Assembly (NCBI GenBank): GCA_964575715.1
Contig: CAZNSG010000073.1
Location: forward strand, 1-11,005
Length of the DNA: 11,005 bases
From: PNAI01 sp964575715
Lineage (GTDB): Bacteria > Pseudomonadota > Alphaproteobacteria > Rhizobiales > Xanthobacteraceae
Direction of reading: 5' to 3'
In this document: positions 1 through 6,216 of the stretch, piece after piece
How positions within the stretch are numbered: position 1 is the stretch's first letter
Layout: each line of letters begins with the position of its first letter
Translations under genes and position numbers: made by a program
Notes under the pieces: generated by a model
Database searches by the model: none
Told to the model about the DNA's origin: nothing
The model's input: the letters and a program-made list of their open reading frames with translations, nothing else

Positions 1-189
1 GTCTGGGATGAGGTTGACGACACCTCGATCTTCAAGACAGGACGCCTCGTCCGCTATCGACGATCTCACCTCCGGTTACCGCGCTCGCGGTCGGGCTACC
101 CGCGCAGCGGGCTATCGCGCAGCGATTTTGTGCATTGGCACGTTTCGTCAGAACGTTGCATTTGCAACTTGGCAGAGATCGGAGCCAAA

Positions 190-304
190 GCCGACATCGC
201 TGGGGATTCCGTCCTAGCGCAAAAAAATTTTGCGGTCGCTTACTCGGACGCGATCGGGTGAGAAGCGGACATGCGCAAAACATGGCAAAATCACGCTGTT
301 GACC
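190..304 (+). repeat. Diverged direct repeat, copy A (about 115 bp)
   Basis: This stretch aligns almost end to end with 4077-4189 in the same orientation. Shared blocks include GCCGACATC, CTGGGGATTCC, CGGTCGCT, ACTCGGAC, CGGACATGCG and TGGCAAAAT. By eye identity is about three quarters, with a 2-base length difference in an A/T run. It does not translate to a recognisable protein. It may be the end of a lost mobile element or a dispersed noncoding repeat of this genome. Its family is not recognised. Confidence 0.7.
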
Positions 305-416
305 TCAAGCGGACCAAGCGGGCTTATTGCGCCAAGATCGTATCTGGCAAATAGTGGGTGCCGCAATGCTCAGTGATTAAATATACTGGGGGGTCCCGCA
401 AGGTAGCCTTTTCAGC

Positions 417-424
417 GGAGGAGG
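417..424 (+). promoter_or_regulatory. Strong Shine-Dalgarno that fixes the dodecin start
   Basis: GGAGGAGG lies 5 bases upstream of the ATG at 430. It supports this start over the in-frame ATG at 358, which would add 24 residues unlike anything in the dodecin family. Confidence 0.8.
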
Positions 425-429
425 AAGCG

Positions 430-633
430 ATGTCGGTAGCGAGAGTTACGGAGATTATTTCCAGTTCGAAAAAAAGCTTCGAGGACGCCATTGAGAAAGG
501 CATCAAACGCGCGGCCAAGACACTCAAGAATGTCGAGGGCGCGTGGGTCAAGCAACAGAAGGTTATCGTGAAAGACGGGAAAATTTCAGAGTATCGTGTC
601 GATCTCAAGGTCACCTTTATTCTAATCGACTAA
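430..633 (+). CDS. Dodecin family flavin-binding protein
   Basis: This 67-residue protein is a dodecin, a small protein that assembles into a hollow dodecamer and in bacteria binds flavins (FMN or lumichrome-type compounds), buffering free flavin in the cytoplasm. The evidence is strong: an MSVARVTEI start, the SSKKSFEDAIEKGI helix, then KNVEGAWVKQQKV and the closing strand EYRVDLKVTF. The tryptophan in GAWVK and the glutamines after it fall where dodecins stack and hold the isoalloxazine ring. Length matches the family (about 65-75 residues). It stands alone, and the next start lies 16 bases downstream in a gene remnant. It appears intact. Confidence 0.95.
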   Translation: MSVARVTEIISSSKKSFEDAIEKGIKRAAKTLKNVEGAWVKQQKVIVKDGKISEYRVDLKVTFILID

Positions 634-649
634 CGGCGATTCTTGGCCA

Positions 650-823
650 ATGCACTATTACATCGCGTTGGTAATATTTGCTACGTCCCTTGCGATTCTC
701 GCGCCGGTCGCATCGACCGCACAGAATATTACTGGCGTGGCCTCCGACCTGGATGCGGACACCATCAAGATTGATGGTAAGCGCATCCGTCTCTTCGGCA
801 TTGTTGCTTGCGCGTATTTCTAA
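650..823 (+). pseudogene. Truncated secreted thermonuclease-like (SNase) protein, N-terminal fragment
   Basis: This 57-codon frame begins with a typical signal peptide (hydrophobic residues 5-22, then VASTAQ) and runs into the start of a staphylococcal nuclease-like fold: GVASDLDADTIKIDGKRIRLFGI. The family normally reads V-x-DGDTI, then G-x-x-IRLxGIDAPE. Here the first motif is DADTI, and the frame stops at GIVACAYF just where the calcium-binding and catalytic region should begin. About two thirds of a usual SNase domain is absent, and no continuation was found in the other plus-strand frames after about position 805. It is best read as a remnant whose 3' part was replaced. A functional short secreted peptide cannot be excluded. 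Confidence 0.7.
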
Positions 824-888
824 ACGGCTATTCAGATAGTCCGCCGGCTGTGACTATCGATCAATGCCCTCTACAGCCCGCCGATCGT

Positions 889-1443
889 TTAAGACCGATC
901 ATTTTGGCCTTCTGGCGTTACGGAATCGAGCAATATGCTGCACTTGTCCAAAACACCGCCGAAATAATATCTGAGTCTGATCCAACGACCGTCAGCAAAA
1001 TTGAAACGCCATTCGCGTTTATCCTGTCCGCTCTTATCGATATCGGGGTTGCCATACTGACGAACAGATGCTGCAAACAGATTAGCACCATGTGTCAAAC
1101 AAGCTTTTTTGTCCAAATCCAGCACGTTTACAACTGAGCCAAACACGCGCGTCAGACGATCGCCAACTCCGAATACGTAGGTAAGATTAAATGCAGTGTC
1201 GAACATCGCAACTTTGCTCTGAGCCAGCGTTTTTAGCACGCGTCGATCTCTCGTTGCATAGGGGAGGCCTATACGAGCGTCAGAACTATTGCGAGCATCC
1301 TCGAAAAAAGCTCCGAATCCGATGTCGCCCACTCGGTTGAGACGCTGTCGAGATTGCTGGGCGATGGCGTCAAACACAGGAAACGCAAGTGCGATAAACA
1401 ATAGCAGCCCATTTGTGACTGCAAGAATGCCTATACGACTCAT
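889..1443 (-). CDS. Hypothetical envelope or exported protein
   Basis: This 184-residue protein has no family that I recognise. Residues 6-29 form one hydrophobic segment (ILAVTNGLLLFIALAFPVF) ending at DAIAQQ, which fits either a signal peptide or a single membrane anchor with the rest in the periplasm. The remainder is mixed polar sequence with two cysteines (in KKACL and DKCSIL) that could form a disulfide, and a C-terminal half with many aromatic and charged residues. The upstream ribosome-binding signal is weak. Base composition looks lower in GC than the URC genes, which suggests acquired DNA. It lies tail to tail with the nuclease remnant. Confidence 0.6.
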   Translation of the reverse strand: MSRIGILAVTNGLLLFIALAFPVFDAIAQQSRQRLNRVGDIGFGAFFEDARNSSDARIGLPYATRDRRVLKTLAQSKVAMFDTAFNLTYVFGVGDRLTRVFGSVVNVLDLDKKACLTHGANLFAASVRQYGNPDIDKSGQDKREWRFNFADGRWIRLRYYFGGVLDKCSILLDSVTPEGQNDRS

Positions 1444-1733
1444 GATGTTTACCCATCACCAATTGATGAAATCAACTGACGAGGTGCTGCAGTAGTGCGA
1501 TGCCTCCGTTCCGAGTGATATATTTTATGGCGTCGAACACACTTGCGCTAGAGAGATGGTCAAAAAATGCAAAAACTATTTCTTGTATACTGTCCAACGC
1601 TAACTCCTATCCCTATCGATAGATCAGGCTGTGGGGCGCCCGTTTGGCAAGGTCCAGGATGGTACCATTGAGGGACGCTGATGATTAGAATTGTTCAACT
1701 CATTGACAATCCATAGAGATAAACAAGAACCGC
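1444..1733. other. AT-rich intergenic segment with no recognisable gene
   Basis: Nearly 290 bases separate the hypothetical envelope gene from the zinc-ribbon gene. Reading both strands gives only short frames with no family resemblance. The stretch is visibly AT-rich between about 1515 and 1620. No convincing promoter, RNA or repeat was identified. Confidence 0.4.
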
Positions 1734-2093
1734 ATGTCGGCTTGTGGCAGATTTTGTTGCAAAAAGATTTTTCGCATCCGAGCAAGCAATATTGATTCAA
1801 GATCAAGCGACAATGCTTCCGCCAAAGCGTTTTCACACGACCAAGACCCGGAGCCGACATCAAGGCCGGCCGGAAATGCGCGAAGTACACTAGGCGCGGC
1901 ACTGGCGACAAAGCATCATTGGCTTGTGATCACCTGCGATGCCTGCGAGACGATTGTTGAGCTTGACCTGCGAGTGAAACGGCGTGACCCTGACGCCTCG
2001 ATCCGTGTTGCGCTCAAGAACGTGCGCTGCGCGCGATGCAACGGCCTTGGCAAGCTGCGAATTGTCGCGCTTTCCAAATTTCCGTTGGCATAA
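1734..2093 (+). CDS. Small zinc-ribbon-like conserved hypothetical protein
   Basis: The 119-residue product has an unstructured N-terminal half, rich in Ser, Ala and Arg, and a compact C-terminal half from about residue 60. Two CxxC pairs, C68-DA-C71 and C99-AR-C102, are spaced as in a zinc ribbon, separated by a strand-rich stretch (VELDLRVKRRDPDASIRVAL). The C-terminal half resembles small proteins I recall from Bradyrhizobium, but no function is known to me. The N-terminal half may not be translated in full. The ATG at 1734 is the only Met start in the frame, and GTG or TTG starts are possible. The TAA stop overlaps an ATG of the XRE regulator frame by one base, which suggests the two are co-translated. 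Confidence 0.6.
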   Translation: MSACGRFCCKKIFRIRASNIDSRSSDNASAKAFSHDQDPEPTSRPAGNARSTLGAALATKHHWLVITCDACETIVELDLRVKRRDPDASIRVALKNVRCARCNGLGKLRIVALSKFPLA

Positions 2094-2110
2094 TGTATAC
2101 GGGCATCGCG

Positions 2111-2500
2111 ATGGCCAAGAAAGTTCCTCATTCCACTGATAAGCATGTTGGCAGCCGGGTACGGATGCGCCGGATGATGCTGGGCCTGAGCCAAGAGAGG
2201 CTTGCGGATGCCATCGGTTTGACCTTTCAACAGGTGCAGAAATACGAGAAGGGCACCAACCGCATGGGAGCAAGCCGACTTCAGCAGATTGCCCACGTCC
2301 TGCAAGTGCCGGCGCCGTTCTTCTTCGAGGGTTTACCGGAACACCGGACAGTAGGAATGGCAGAAACACCATCGCCCGCCTATGTGTCCGATTTCCTGGC
2401 GACCTCCAATGGCATCGCTCTCACCAAAGCCTTCATGCGGATTAAGGATGCAAATTTGCGCCGAAGCATCGTCAATCTCGTCAAAGAGATTGCGGGGTAA
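2111..2500 (+). CDS. XRE-family (Cro/C1-type HTH) transcriptional regulator
   Basis: This 129-residue protein (from MAKK) carries a helix-turn-helix domain over about residues 12-66: VGSRVRMRRMMLGLSQERLA, then LTFQQVQKYEKGTNRMGAS as the recognition part, then LQVPAPFFFEG. This arrangement is typical of the small XRE regulators abundant in rhizobia. The C-terminal tail (IALTKAFMRIKD to NLVKEIAG) is a helical segment also seen in those relatives. The start is uncertain: an ATG at 2093 overlaps the stop of the zinc-ribbon gene (TAATG) and adds six residues, and a further in-frame ATG lies at 2036. No clear Shine-Dalgarno marks any of them, and MAKK is chosen by family resemblance. Its targets are unknown. 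The overlap suggests it acts with, or on, the zinc-ribbon gene. Confidence 0.9.
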   Translation: MAKKVPHSTDKHVGSRVRMRRMMLGLSQERLADAIGLTFQQVQKYEKGTNRMGASRLQQIAHVLQVPAPFFFEGLPEHRTVGMAETPSPAYVSDFLATSNGIALTKAFMRIKDANLRRSIVNLVKEIAG

Positions 2501-2668
2501 TACCAGGCCGCAGAAACGGTAGCCGAGTAATGTGCGGTACGAGCGCTTGACGACGAAGAGCGCGAGGTAAAAGATACTCGGTTGCCGATCGACCTGTTCT
2601 AATGACTGACGAGCGGGGAAATGGCGGCGCAAGTTTCAAAAAACAACGTTACTGAGCCGCGGAACTTC

Positions 2669-2675
2669 GAGGAGG
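2669..2675 (+). promoter_or_regulatory. Shine-Dalgarno that fixes the phasin start
   Basis: GAGGAGG lies 5 bases before the ATG at 2681. The upstream in-frame ATG at 2621 lacks such a site and would add 20 residues foreign to phasins. Confidence 0.75.
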
Positions 2676-2680
2676 AAAAT

Positions 2681-3019
2681 ATGGTTAAGAATTTCGACGA
2701 TATGCAGAAGCTCGGGAAGGACAATTTGGATGCCACGCTGAAATCGTTTGGCGCACTATCGAAGAGCGCCCAGGCGATTACGGTCGAGATGGCCGACTAC
2801 TCGAAGAAGTCGTTCGAGGACGGCAGCAAGGCGTTGGAGAGATTATTTGGAGCCAAGACGCTGGAGCAGGCGATCGAAATCCAGACCGACTTTGCCAAGA
2901 CGGCCTACGAGGGTTTCATCACAGGGGCGACCAAGATTGGCGAACTCTATGCCGATCTCGCCAAGGAAACCAACAAGCCATTTGAGAGCTATCTTTCGAA
3001 GACAGCCCCGCGGACGTGA
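2681..3019 (+). CDS. Phasin family protein (polyhydroxyalkanoate granule-associated)
   Basis: This 112-residue protein is almost wholly amphipathic helix without cysteine or tryptophan. Its pattern is typical of alphaproteobacterial phasins: an N-terminal NFDDMQKLGKDNLDA, a central SFGALSKSAQAITVEMADYSKK, and LEQAIEIQTDFAKTAYEGF followed by LYADLAKE. Phasins coat polyhydroxyalkanoate storage granules, limit coalescence and affect granule size. Length fits the short rhizobial phasins. No PHA synthesis genes lie nearby, so it is an isolated copy. The gene appears intact. Confidence 0.9.
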   Translation: MVKNFDDMQKLGKDNLDATLKSFGALSKSAQAITVEMADYSKKSFEDGSKALERLFGAKTLEQAIEIQTDFAKTAYEGFITGATKIGELYADLAKETNKPFESYLSKTAPRT

Positions 3020-3075
3020 CGGTCTGATTTACCGCATCGCATAAAGCAGGCAATCGCCATAAAGATTGCGGCCGA

Positions 3076-3249
3076 TTAGTCGTGATCTTCTTTATCCTTT
3101 GGCGGGTCGTCCCGCGCGGCCTTCTCGGCTAGACGCTTTCACATCGCCGCCATGTCGAGCAGCATCGCTTTGTGTGCCGAATTGTAGACTTGTTGTGCTC
3201 GACGGATACACTCGGAGGCATACCGTCTGTACCGCTTGGCTGATGGCAT
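3076..3249 (-). pseudogene. Small YRRYASEC-type protein gene broken by one nonsense codon
   Basis: Read on the minus strand from the ATG at 3249, the frame gives KRYRRYASECIRRAQQ, then HKAMLLDMAAM, then a TGA at 3139-3141 (codon 37), then KRLAEKAARDDPPKDKEDHD and a proper TAA. It matches a small protein that recurs many times in Bradyrhizobium genomes: Y-R-x-YA-x-EC-x-R-x-A, then K-x-x-LLxMA, an aromatic residue, and RLAE-x-A. The stop sits where that family commonly has tryptophan, so TGG to TGA is the simplest explanation. The rest of the frame is preserved, so the mutation looks recent. The function of the family is not known to me. Confidence 0.75.
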
Positions 3250-3313
3250 TGATCCCTGGTCCCCTCCTAGCCGAACGAGTCAACGCATCAGAGCTTGGTT
3301 GGTTCCAGGAGCG

Positions 3314-3706
3314 TCATTTCTTTTTTTTCGCACACAGCTTATCGAGAGCTTCGAGCACAGCAAAAATTTCCTGACCTTCCTTGATGCGCGGATTAAGCTG
3401 CTCAATCCCATCGATCAACCTAATGAACTCAGGTCCGATCTTCTGTCCTAATTCGGCAACCTTCTCAGAAAGCTCTTCGACTTTCTTCGTGTCTTTCCGT
3501 TTGCTAGCTTGCTCAAACTGGTCGTCGAGATTTGCGATTTCGCAAAATTGCTTTGTCTTGGTCTTGTCGCCGCTGATTATCTGGACAACACGTTCCGCAT
3601 CAGCCTTGGTCGGCATTGGTACGTCTGGATTGCCGCGCTGTTGAGCCTGTGCGAACACCGGCATAGCGGCAATTATGAAGCCTGTGATCAGACACTTCAC
3701 GTTCAT
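3314..3706 (-). CDS. Small secreted or periplasmic protein of unknown function
   Basis: This 130-residue product starts with a clear signal peptide (basic K4, hydrophobic residues 6-19, probable cleavage after AQA near residue 22). The mature part has MPTKADAERVVQIIS, C55 in KQFCEI, a highly charged helical middle (KRKDTKKVEELSEKVAEL) and C125 near a lysine-rich end. The two cysteines may form a disulfide. I recall similar secreted proteins in Bradyrhizobium, all of unknown role. A GGAG lies 8 bases before the ATG. The gene stands alone, convergent with the phasin side and divergent from the gene-poor stretch to its right. Confidence 0.8.
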   Translation of the reverse strand: MNVKCLITGFIIAAMPVFAQAQQRGNPDVPMPTKADAERVVQIISGDKTKTKQFCEIANLDDQFEQASKRKDTKKVEELSEKVAELGQKIGPEFIRLIDGIEQLNPRIKEGQEIFAVLEALDKLCAKKKK

Positions 3707-4227
3707 GATACACTCCAGATCATCACAGCGAACCTGCGGTCTGCCCTACAAGAATAGCACTTCAAGATGACAAACGGAATTTTTGGTGACGCCCGGCCCG
3801 AAATTTTGTCAACGTGGTCGCGGGCAACCTGAATTCAGAAAAATCGGCGCGAAATCCGTGGATTAGGCGATACCTTCTTACTTGCCGTCGTTCGCTGGGT
3901 ATGTCCCGCCCCACCCCGGTCTTTTAAAATTCGACCTGTGCGTAAGGCCGCGTTCGCGCATGAAACAGTGGACAGTCGGCGGGCGCAGACGAGGTGATCG
4001 AGTCACTGGCCACTTCCGTTGTTGGCACTGAGCGAAGTTTTGCGCGTGACCCGGATCGCTCGAAGTTGAACGCATAGCCGACATCACTGGGGATTCCTTC
4101 CCAGCGCGAAAATTTTCCGGTCGCTAACTCGGACACGATGGGTGGGTCACCGGACATGCGGTAAATGTGGCAAAATGACCTGATTGACCCGAGCAGACGT
4201 GTGAAGCACCGACCACGTAGAGGAATC
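3707..4227. other. Gene-free segment containing repeat copy B
   Basis: About 520 bases hold no gene I can support. Long minus-strand frames cross it, but their translations are low-complexity, rich in Ser and Arg, and resemble no family. The only recognisable content is the second copy of the 115-bp repeat at 4077-4189. The segment reads as accumulated remnants between the secreted-protein gene and the insertion sequence. Confidence 0.5.
4077..4189 (+). repeat. Diverged direct repeat, copy B (about 113 bp)
   Basis: This is the partner of 190-304, in the same orientation and about 3.9 kb away. Both copies begin GCCGACATC and end near TTGACC, and similarity fades on either side. That argues for one discrete repeated unit rather than a chance match. 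Confidence 0.7.
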
Positions 4228-4367
4228 CTAAAGTCCAGCCTCGATTGCGCGCAGCAATTGAAAGCGCATCGCGCCGTCGTTGCCCTTGAGCGAAATGACG
4301 AAACGTATCGGCCCGTGCCTGGAGGTGTTGGCGTAGCCCGCGAGCGTGCGGAAACCCTTGTGTGTAC
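4228..4367 (-). pseudogene. C-terminal remnant of an unrecognised gene, cut by the insertion sequence
   Basis: Read on the minus strand away from insertion sequence copy 1, one frame gives KGFRTLAGYANTSR, then HGPIRFVISLKG, then MRFQLLRAIEAGL and a TAG at 4228-4230. The balanced residue mix, unlike the other two frames, suggests the genuine C-terminus (about 40 residues) of a coding sequence whose upstream part is missing on the far side of the insertion sequence. I do not recognise the family. The 9 bases next to the element (4359-4367) duplicate its terminus, so the coding remnant proper probably begins at about 4358. Confidence 0.4.
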
Positions 4368-4376
4368 TGTGTGTAC
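4359..4376. repeat. 9-bp tandem duplication at the outer end of insertion sequence copy 1
   Basis: TGTGTGTAC occurs twice in a row, at 4359-4367 and 4368-4376, the second being the element terminus itself. The other three ends in the window do not show this, so it is a local event such as end slippage or an aborted second insertion. Confidence 0.8.
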
Positions 4377-5463
4377 CGAAAACCTAAACCCTGCCGTAAT
4401 GATGATGAAGTCCGCCCAGGACGGGCGTCGATAGGATGCTGCCCACGCGCTGAATGGCTCGATGCATCGGCGCATCCTTGTTGAGAGACCGGTGCGTCCT
4501 CAACTCATTATAGTAAGCGGCATACCTGGATAGAATCCGTCGCAGATGCGTCTCGCCCAAGACGATCATATGGTCGGCGCACTCGCGCCGGATCGATCCG
4601 ATCAAGCGTTCGGCAAAGCCATTCTGCCACGGTGAGCCTGGGGCGATGGGCTTGTCCCGGATGCCCATGGCGCGCAACCGGCGTGTGACGACGGTGCCGT
4701 AGACGCAATCCCGATCCCGAATGAGATAACGTGGAACCTCACTCCACGGGAATGCTTCTGTTATCTGGCGCGCAATCCATTCTGCCGTCGGATTAGTTGT
4801 GACATTGATCCAAACGAGGTCTCTGCGGTCCAGCCTAATAATGACGAAGGCATAAAGCAGGTTAAATCCAATGGTCGGAACGACGAACAGATCCATGGCG
4901 GCGATGTCCGGTGCGTGGTTGCACAGGAAGGTGCGCCATCCTTGACTTGGTGGCCCACGTCGTTTGACCATGTGCTTGGCGACGCTTGACTGAGCGAGTT
5001 CAAAGCCGAGCTTGAGCAGTTCGCCATGGATGCGCGGCGCGCCCCAAAGTGGGTTCTCGATGCTCATCTGCCGGATCAGTGCGCGGAGGTCAGCCCCAAC
5101 CTGCGGCCGTCCGCCAAGTGAGCGCGACTTCCAGCGCCAGTAGTATCGAAAGCCAGCCCGATGCCAACGCACCAGCGTCTCGGGTTGGATGATGGTGATG
5201 GCGCTCAGGACCGAGGGAAACCATCGATACAGCTGGACGAAGAACCAGCGATCGCTGTTCGTGAGCCGCACGCGGCCGCGCAGCTTGCGCCGCAATATGA
5301 TCAACTGATGTCGCAGTACAGCGTTCTCGGCTTCAAGCCGGCTCTTCGACTTGAATGGCGAGATCAAGATGTTCAGGATGAAATACAGCAGCGCGATCAT
5401 TGTACGCTAACGTTAAGCGATTCTACCAGCTAATCAATACGGACGAGGTTTTCGGTACACACA
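4368..5463 (-). mobile_element. Insertion sequence copy 1 (1096 bp, intact)
   Basis: The element is bounded by perfect 18-bp terminal inverted repeats, TGTGTGTACCGAAAACCT at 4368-4385 and its complement at 5446-5463, and begins with TG and ends with CA. One gene fills it, on the minus strand. The same ends bound copy 2. No clear target-site duplication is visible. If the outer 9-bp duplicate at 4359-4367 is set aside and one more base (T/A) is counted at each end, a CCC on both sides is a weak candidate. The transposase is of the rve (integrase core) type, as in the IS3 and IS481 groups. I cannot assign the exact family. Confidence 0.9.
4384..5400 (-). CDS. DDE-type transposase with integrase core domain
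   Basis: This 338-residue protein cuts and joins DNA to move the element. An N-terminal hydrophobic stretch (residues 1-16) leads into a leucine-rich, basic helical segment (about 20-45) and a helix-turn-helix-like DNA-binding part. The integrase core follows: D170 in AAMDLFVVP, an aspartate pair D229/D231 in LIRDRD, and E264 in WQNGFAERLIG, a spacing that fits a DDE catalytic triad. The C-terminal YNELRTHRSLNKDAP is the usual end of this fold. The stop codon overlaps the terminal repeat by two bases, and the ATG lies 46 bases inside the other repeat. The frame is intact, so it may also act on the dead copy 2. Confidence 0.9.
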   Translation of the reverse strand: MIALLYFILNILISPFKSKSRLEAENAVLRHQLIILRRKLRGRVRLTNSDRWFFVQLYRWFPSVLSAITIIQPETLVRWHRAGFRYYWRWKSRSLGGRPQVGADLRALIRQMSIENPLWGAPRIHGELLKLGFELAQSSVAKHMVKRRGPPSQGWRTFLCNHAPDIAAMDLFVVPTIGFNLLYAFVIIRLDRRDLVWINVTTNPTAEWIARQITEAFPWSEVPRYLIRDRDCVYGTVVTRRLRAMGIRDKPIAPGSPWQNGFAERLIGSIRRECADHMIVLGETHLRRILSRYAAYYNELRTHRSLNKDAPMHRAIQRVGSILSTPVLGGLHHHYGRV

Positions 5464-5555
5464 ACCCGCTATCGTTGCCGGCTTCGACAATCTCGCAGCG
5501 GCAGGTTGGGCGATCCGAATTAACCTCGTCTCGAATACTTCTCCGGCGCGACGAA
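5464..5555. other. Short segment between uracil phosphoribosyltransferase and insertion sequence copy 1
   Basis: These 92 bases follow the stop of the phosphoribosyltransferase gene. On the plus strand one frame reads PAIVAGFDNLAAAGWAIRI and runs on past 5555. On the minus strand another is open into the element. Neither can be assigned. The insertion may have removed whatever once lay downstream in the operon. No terminator hairpin is obvious. Confidence 0.3.
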
Positions 5556-6185
5556 TTACCTCGTCCCATAGGCCCGGTCGCCGGCATCGCCGAGCCCGGG
5601 CACAATGAGCGCATGTTCGTCCAGCGTCTCATCGACGGCAGCCGCCCAGATCGGCACGTCCGGATGGATTCCGCGCATCCGCTCGATGCCTTGCGGCGCC
5701 GCAATCAAGCAAACAAGTCGAATGTCCTTTCCTCCCCGTTCCTTTAGTCTGTCCACCGCCGCGACTGCGGTATTCGCTGTGGCCAGGACAGGAACGACGG
5801 CAATCACCAGGCGCTCGCTGAGATCGGGCGGCGCCTTGAAGAAATACTCGACCGCGACGAAGGTCTCGGGCTCACGATAGAGGCCAATGTGCGCCACGCG
5901 TGCAGCGGGTACGAGGTCAAGCATCCCTTCGACAAACGTCAACCCGGCGCGAAGTACAGGCGCGAATACCAGTTTCTTGCCGGCAATGCGGGGAGAGATC
6001 ATGCGCTTGAGCGGCGTTTCGATCTCGACATGGGTCAGCGGCAGATCGCGCGTTACCTCGTAGCACAGCAGCATCCCGAGCTCTTTCAGAAGTTCGCGAA
6101 ACGACTTGGCCGAGCGAGTCTTGTCGCGAATCAACGTGAGCTTGTGTTGCACCAGCGGGTGGCCGATGATGGTGACGCCCTCCAT
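5556..6185 (-). CDS. upp: Uracil phosphoribosyltransferase with altered PRPP loop
   Basis: This enzyme joins uracil to PRPP to give UMP and pyrophosphate, and in the URC pathway that is the entry step. The 209-residue product matches the family length. It shows HPLVQHKLTLIR near the N-terminus, CYEVTRDLP, APVLRAGL, HIGLYREPET, and the C-terminal uracil-binding motif GLGDAGDRAYGTR. The ATG at 6185 is chosen because GGGAGGA lies just upstream; a GTG at 6236 would add 17 residues and overlap the DUF1688 gene. One point is odd: the PRPP-binding loop, normally VDPMLATGG or VDPMLATGN, reads VVPVLATAN (residues 130-138), so the conserved aspartate is Val131 and a loop glycine is Ala137. Activity may be reduced or lost. 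It is last in the operon, 31 bases after the DUF1688 gene. Confidence 0.92.
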   Translation of the reverse strand: MEGVTIIGHPLVQHKLTLIRDKTRSAKSFRELLKELGMLLCYEVTRDLPLTHVEIETPLKRMISPRIAGKKLVFAPVLRAGLTFVEGMLDLVPAARVAHIGLYREPETFVAVEYFFKAPPDLSERLVIAVVPVLATANTAVAAVDRLKERGGKDIRLVCLIAAPQGIERMRGIHPDVPIWAAAVDETLDEHALIVPGLGDAGDRAYGTR

Positions 6186-6216
6186 GAAGTCCTCCCGTGC
6201 GTTCACGGCTTCCTGC

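Larger units (their letters stand above)
1..429. other. Left-edge segment without a convincing gene
   Basis: No recognised gene lies before the dodecin start. Plus frame 1 is open from the window edge to a TGA at 259-261 (86 codons), so it could be the 3' end of a gene starting outside, but the translation is rich in Arg and Ser and matches no family I know. The segment contains a perfect inverted repeat, GTTGCA-TT-TGCAAC, at 155-168, and the first copy of a diverged repeat at 190-304. A TATACT hexamer at 382-387 could be a -10 box for the dodecin gene, but no good -35 box stands upstream of it. Confidence 0.4.

Noticed and set aside
130..170. Sigma-54 promoter suggested by TGGCAC and TTGCA near the left edge
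   Set aside because: The GG and GC pairs are about 22 bases apart instead of the 10 that sigma-54 requires.
808..1137. A plus-strand frame as a possible continuation of the thermonuclease-like protein
   Set aside because: It contains none of the later SNase motifs and lies mostly opposite the minus-strand hypothetical gene.
3050..3069. Hairpin GCAATC/GATTGC after the phasin gene as a terminator
   Set aside because: The stem is only six base pairs with an eight-base loop and no following T-run.
3924..4475. A 183-codon minus-strand open frame crossing the end of insertion sequence copy 1
   Set aside because: It runs through the terminal repeat into the transposase gene in the wrong frame, and its translation is rich in Ser and Arg without any recognisable domain.
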